Assembly (NCBI RefSeq): GCF_001899075.1 | Contig: NZ_MKVA01000006.1 | Coordinates: forward strand, 1 to 64,000 | From: Devosia sp. 67-54 | Lineage (GTDB): Bacteria > Pseudomonadota > Alphaproteobacteria > Rhizobiales > Devosiaceae | Length of the DNA stretch: 64,000 nucleotides | Reading direction: 5' to 3' | Shown here: positions 60,438-64,000 of the stretch, one piece after another | Position numbering within the stretch: position 1 is the stretch's first letter | Layout: the number at the start of each line of letters is the position of its first letter | The notes under the pieces: generated by a model | Told to the model about the DNA's origin: nothing | Databases searched by the model: none | The model's input: the letters and a program-made list of their open reading frames with translations, nothing else | Made by a program: the position numbers and the translations under genes

Positions 60438-61321
60438 CCGTCGTTCCGACCGAGGCTGAAACCCGACCGCTCGTCGCCGAGCCCAGCGCGCCGCGCCGCC
60501 CCTTCAGCGCGCTGAACCTCGTCATCGACATCGTGCTGCTGCTGTTCTGCGTGCTGATGCTGCTGCCGCTGCTGTTCCTCATCTCCAACGCCTTCAAGAC
60601 GCCGCAGGAGATCCTGGCCTGGCCGCCCACGCTCATCCCGCACGATCCCATCGTCAGCAACTTCACCGCCGTGCTCACCACCACGCCGCTGCTGCGCTGG
60701 ATCGGCAACAGCGCGCTGTTCGCCACGCTCTCGACCATCTGCATCGTCGCCACCTCCTCGGTCGGCGGCTACATCTTCGCCAAGTTCAAGTTCCGCTCGC
60801 TGCACGCCATCTTCATCCTGTTCCTCGCCACCGCCATCGTGCCGTTCGAGATCTACATGATCCCGCTCTATTTCCAGGCGCAACAGCTGCACATCCTCAA
60901 CTCCATCTGGGGCCTGCTGCTTGGCTACATGGTGATGGGCTTCGGCATCTTCCTCATCCGCCAGAACGTCGAGCAGACCATTCCCGACGAGTTGCTCGAT
61001 GCGGCGCGCATCGACGGCGCCAACGAGCTCGCCATCTTCGTCCTCATCGTGCTGCCGCTGTTGCGCGGTGCGCTGGCGGCGCTGGCCGTGCTCGCCTTCT
61101 TCCAGGCCTGGACCGCCTTCGCCTGGCCGCTGATCGTCGGCACCACCAAGGACAGCTACACCATCGAGGTCGGCCTCGCGCTGTTCCAGACCGGCTTCAC
61201 CATCGACCTCGGCCGGCTCAGCGCCGCCTCCACCATCGTGCTGGTCCCCAGCGTCGTTCTGTTCGCCATCCTGCGCCGCAACTTCGTCCGCGGCATCACC
61301 GCCACGGGGCTCAAGGAGTGA
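60434..61321 (+). CDS. CUT1 carbohydrate ABC transporter permease (MalG-like)
   Basis: LDAARIDGANELAIFVLIVLPLLRGALAALAVLAF; ATGA coupling. Confidence 0.93.
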   Translation: MTVVPTEAETRPLVAEPSAPRRPFSALNLVIDIVLLLFCVLMLLPLLFLISNAFKTPQEILAWPPTLIPHDPIVSNFTAVLTTTPLLRWIGNSALFATLSTICIVATSSVGGYIFAKFKFRSLHAIFILFLATAIVPFEIYMIPLYFQAQQLHILNSIWGLLLGYMVMGFGIFLIRQNVEQTIPDELLDAARIDGANELAIFVLIVLPLLRGALAALAVLAFFQAWTAFAWPLIVGTTKDSYTIEVGLALFQTGFTIDLGRLSAASTIVLVPSVVLFAILRRNFVRGITATGLKE

Positions 61322-62508
61322 CCGACGCCGCCTTCATCGCCGCGGCGCGCGACACCTACGTCGCCGCCAATGCCGGCACGCTGCGCTGGATGCTGGCCCG
61401 TCCGGCGCTGCATGGCGTCTATCTCAACACCAAGCTCAACAGCATCACGCTCACCGACTATGGCGCCGCCGACGGGGTCCGCGGACCGGACTACATCTAT
61501 GGCTGGATCCAGGGCCGCGGCCTCGAGGCGCTGGTACGCCACGCCGGCTTCTTCGCCAACCACGACCAAGCGCTCGCCGACGCCCTCGACGCCCGCGGCC
61601 GCGCGCTCTACGCCGCGCTGGCGGAGCTGCAGGGCCGCGATGGCCACGCCTATTTCTGCTACGAGGCCGACATGGCGCCCGTCCGCATCGCCGGCGGCCG
61701 CCCCGTTCCGCAAGCGCGCGCCGAGGGGGTCTTCACCTACTCCGACGCCTTCGTCGCCAAGGGGCTGGTCGCCGGCGCCGCCCGCTATGCCCCCGCCGAG
61801 CTCGGACAGCGCCTCGACTACCTCGACCAGGTGATCGCCGCCATCGAGGCACGCCGCTTCCAGATGGACGAGGCCGCGCCGCTCGCCGCCGCGACCGCCC
61901 GCGACCAGGCGCCCGATTTCGGCCCGCGCATGATCCTGCTCGGCGCCGCCGAGCTGCTGGCCGAGCTGGGGGAGGGCGGCCGCCTCGCTTACGCGCAGCG
62001 TTTCATCGACCACATCCTCGCCAACCATCTCGACATCGGCTCCGGCCTCCTCGCCAACGTCCCCGGCGAGGATGCGTGCAATGTCGGCCACGCCATCGAG
62101 TTCGCCGGCTTCGCCATGGCCTGGCTGGGCGCCGACGCGCCACCCGCGCTCGCCGCCACGCTCGAGCGCATTCTCGTTGCCTCCTTCGAGCGCGGTTTTG
62201 TCGGTCCTGGCATTGCGCTTTCGGTCTCGATCGGCAGCGGCGCGGTGCTCAATCCGCTCTGTCCGTGGTGGTCGCTGCCCGAGACCATTCGCACCGCTGC
62301 GCTCTGCCATGCCGTTTCCGGCAGCGATGCCACACTCCGCATCTGGCGGCAGGCGCACGACGCCTTCTTCAGCCGCTACTGGCGCGGCGAGCCGGCCATC
62401 GCCTACCAGACCCTCGGCACGGACGGCCCGGTCGACTTCGTGCCGGCCACCCCCGACCTCGATCCCGGCTATCACACCGGCCTCAGCCTGCTGGCCGCCA
62501 TCGCATGA
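61318..62508 (+). CDS. AGE-family ((alpha/alpha)6-barrel, N-acylglucosamine 2-epimerase-like) protein
   Basis: GTG start, GTGA coupling; YIYGWIQGRGLEALVRHAGFF resembles the AGE-family WxQGR motif. Confidence 0.6.
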   Translation: MTDAAFIAAARDTYVAANAGTLRWMLARPALHGVYLNTKLNSITLTDYGAADGVRGPDYIYGWIQGRGLEALVRHAGFFANHDQALADALDARGRALYAALAELQGRDGHAYFCYEADMAPVRIAGGRPVPQARAEGVFTYSDAFVAKGLVAGAARYAPAELGQRLDYLDQVIAAIEARRFQMDEAAPLAAATARDQAPDFGPRMILLGAAELLAELGEGGRLAYAQRFIDHILANHLDIGSGLLANVPGEDACNVGHAIEFAGFAMAWLGADAPPALAATLERILVASFERGFVGPGIALSVSIGSGAVLNPLCPWWSLPETIRTAALCHAVSGSDATLRIWRQAHDAFFSRYWRGEPAIAYQTLGTDGPVDFVPATPDLDPGYHTGLSLLAAIA

Positions 62509-63530
62509 CCACCCGCATCGGCATCGTCGGTCTCGGCATGGCTGCCGAGCCGCACGTCCAGGCGCTGCACGCCCTTGGCGATCGCGTCGAAATCGCTGCC
62601 GCCTACAGTCCAACACCCGCCCGTCGCGCCGCTTTCGCCGAGCGGCACCGCGTGCCGATCGCCGACAGCGCCGCGGCGATCTTCGCCGACCCCGCGATCG
62701 GCACCGTGCTGATCCTGACCCCGCCCAATACCCATCTCGAGCTGGTCGCCGCTGCAGCCCGGGCCGGAAAGAACATTATTCTGGAAAAGCCGCTCGACAT
62801 CAGCCTCGAGCGCGCCGAAGCCATCGTCGCAACCTGCCGGCAGCAGGGCGTCGCCCTCGGCATCGTCTTCCAGAACCGCTACCGTCCGGCGAGCCGGGCG
62901 CTGCTCGAACTGGTGCGGGGCGGCCGCCTTGGCCGGCTGCTCTCGGCGTCCGTCCGCGTCGACAATTGGCGCCCGCAGAGCTATTACGACGAGCCCGGCC
63001 GTGGGACCAGGGCGCGCGACGGCGGCGGCGTGCTGCTGACCCAGGCCATCCACACCATCGATCTGTTCCTCGCCGCCACCGGCCTGCCCGACGAGATCGT
63101 CGGTCACGCCGCCACCAGTCCCGTGCACCGCATGGAAACCGAGGACGTCGCTGCCGCGCTGTTGCATTTTCCCGGCGGCGCCATGGGCACGCTGAGCGCC
63201 ACCACCGCGGCCTGGCCCGGACTGCCCGAGCGCATCGACCTTGTCGGCGAACACGGCGCGGCGCAGCTTGTCGGCGCCCATTTCGTCGCCCGCTTCCACG
63301 ACGGCTCGTCCGTCACCGCCGGCGCGCCGCCCGCCGAAACCGGTGCCGTGGTGCCGGTCATGGCGGCCGGCCACGAGCTGCATCAGGCGCTGATCGAAGA
63401 GTTCCTCGCCGCCCTCGACACCGGCCGCCCCCCGCCGGTCGGCGGCGACGATGCGCTCAACGCCCACCGCGTCATCGACGCCATCCTGCGCTCGTCCCTC
63501 GAGCACCGTCCGGTCCGCCTCGTCCCGTAG
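62505..63530 (+). CDS. Gfo/Idh/MocA-family oxidoreductase
   Basis: [56 protein letters not shown] coupling. Confidence 0.92.
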   Translation: MTTRIGIVGLGMAAEPHVQALHALGDRVEIAAAYSPTPARRAAFAERHRVPIADSAAAIFADPAIGTVLILTPPNTHLELVAAAARAGKNIILEKPLDISLERAEAIVATCRQQGVALGIVFQNRYRPASRALLELVRGGRLGRLLSASVRVDNWRPQSYYDEPGRGTRARDGGGVLLTQAIHTIDLFLAATGLPDEIVGHAATSPVHRMETEDVAAALLHFPGGAMGTLSATTAAWPGLPERIDLVGEHGAAQLVGAHFVARFHDGSSVTAGAPPAETGAVVPVMAAGHELHQALIEEFLAALDTGRPPPVGGDDALNAHRVIDAILRSSLEHRPVRLVP

Positions 63531-63545
63531 GGCGGGGTGCGTCCG

Positions 63546-64000
63546 TCAGTTCGCCCGCTCCAGCGCGATGGCGATGCCCTGGCCGACGCCCACGCACATC
63601 GTCGCCAGCGCCCGCGACTTGCCGCCAAGCGCCAGCTCCAGCGCCGCCGTTCCGGCGATGCGGGCGCCCGACATGCCGAGCGGATGGCCGAGCGCGATGG
63701 CGCCGCCATTGGCGTTTACCTGCGGCGCATCGTCGGCGAAGCCCAGCTCGCGCAACACCGCCAGCGCCTGGCTGGCGAACGCTTCGTTGAGCTCGATCAC
63801 CTCGAAATCCTGCGGCTGCAATCCGAGCCGGATGCACAGCTTGCGCGTCGCCGGCACCGGCCCCATCCCCATGATGCGCGGCGCCACGCCGGCGGCCGCG
63901 CCGCCCAGGATGCGCGCCATCGGCGTCAGCCCGTGCCGGCGTGCCGCGGCCTCCGAGGCGACGATCAGCGCCGCCGCGCCGTCATTGACGCCGGAGGCGT
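63546..64000 (-). CDS. Thiolase / acetyl-CoA C-acyltransferase, partial (5' end outside window)
   Basis: [12 protein letters not shown] at the edge continuing to [50 protein letters not shown]. Confidence 0.93.
   Translation of the reverse strand, partial: ASGVNDGAAALIVASEAAARRHGLTPMARILGGAAAGVAPRIMGMGPVPATRKLCIRLGLQPQDFEVIELNEAFASQALAVLRELGFADDAPQVNANGGAIALGHPLGMSGARIAGTAALELALGGKSRALATMCVGVGQGIAIALERAN

Overview
64-kb high-GC window, consistent with an alphaproteobacterium of the Rhizobiales type (impression from gene content only). It is almost entirely a catabolic/transport island. I support about 50 protein-coding genes: two complete Dpp-type (peptide-family) ABC importers, three CUT1-type sugar ABC importers without their own ATPase, nine transcriptional regulators (3 GntR/FCD, 2 GntR/UTRA, 3 LacI, 1 MarR-like), and peripheral enzymes. 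The enzymes include an M81/MlrC-like metallopeptidase, two aspartoacylase-family hydrolases, two enolase-superfamily enzymes, a hydantoinase A/B - threonine aldolase - CocE/NonD operon, and two amino-sugar-like loci: GH4/SIS/BadF-kinase/ROK/GH172, and NagB/SIS/NagA/ceramidase-like/AGE/Gfo-Idh. No rRNA, tRNA, CRISPR array or intact mobile element was recognised. The most interesting signals lie between the genes. (1) A seven-site operator family (GTATA-N4-TATAC and a 13-bp variant) in the first 19 kb falls into three sub-classes, matching the number of FCD-GntR regulators there. (2) Strong hairpins without a U-tract occur at all five solute-binding-protein to permease junctions. (3) There are LacI-type palindromes near each of the three LacI genes, one of them duplicated 4 kb downstream inside its presumed operon. 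All functional assignments come from reading motifs in the translations; no database search was run.
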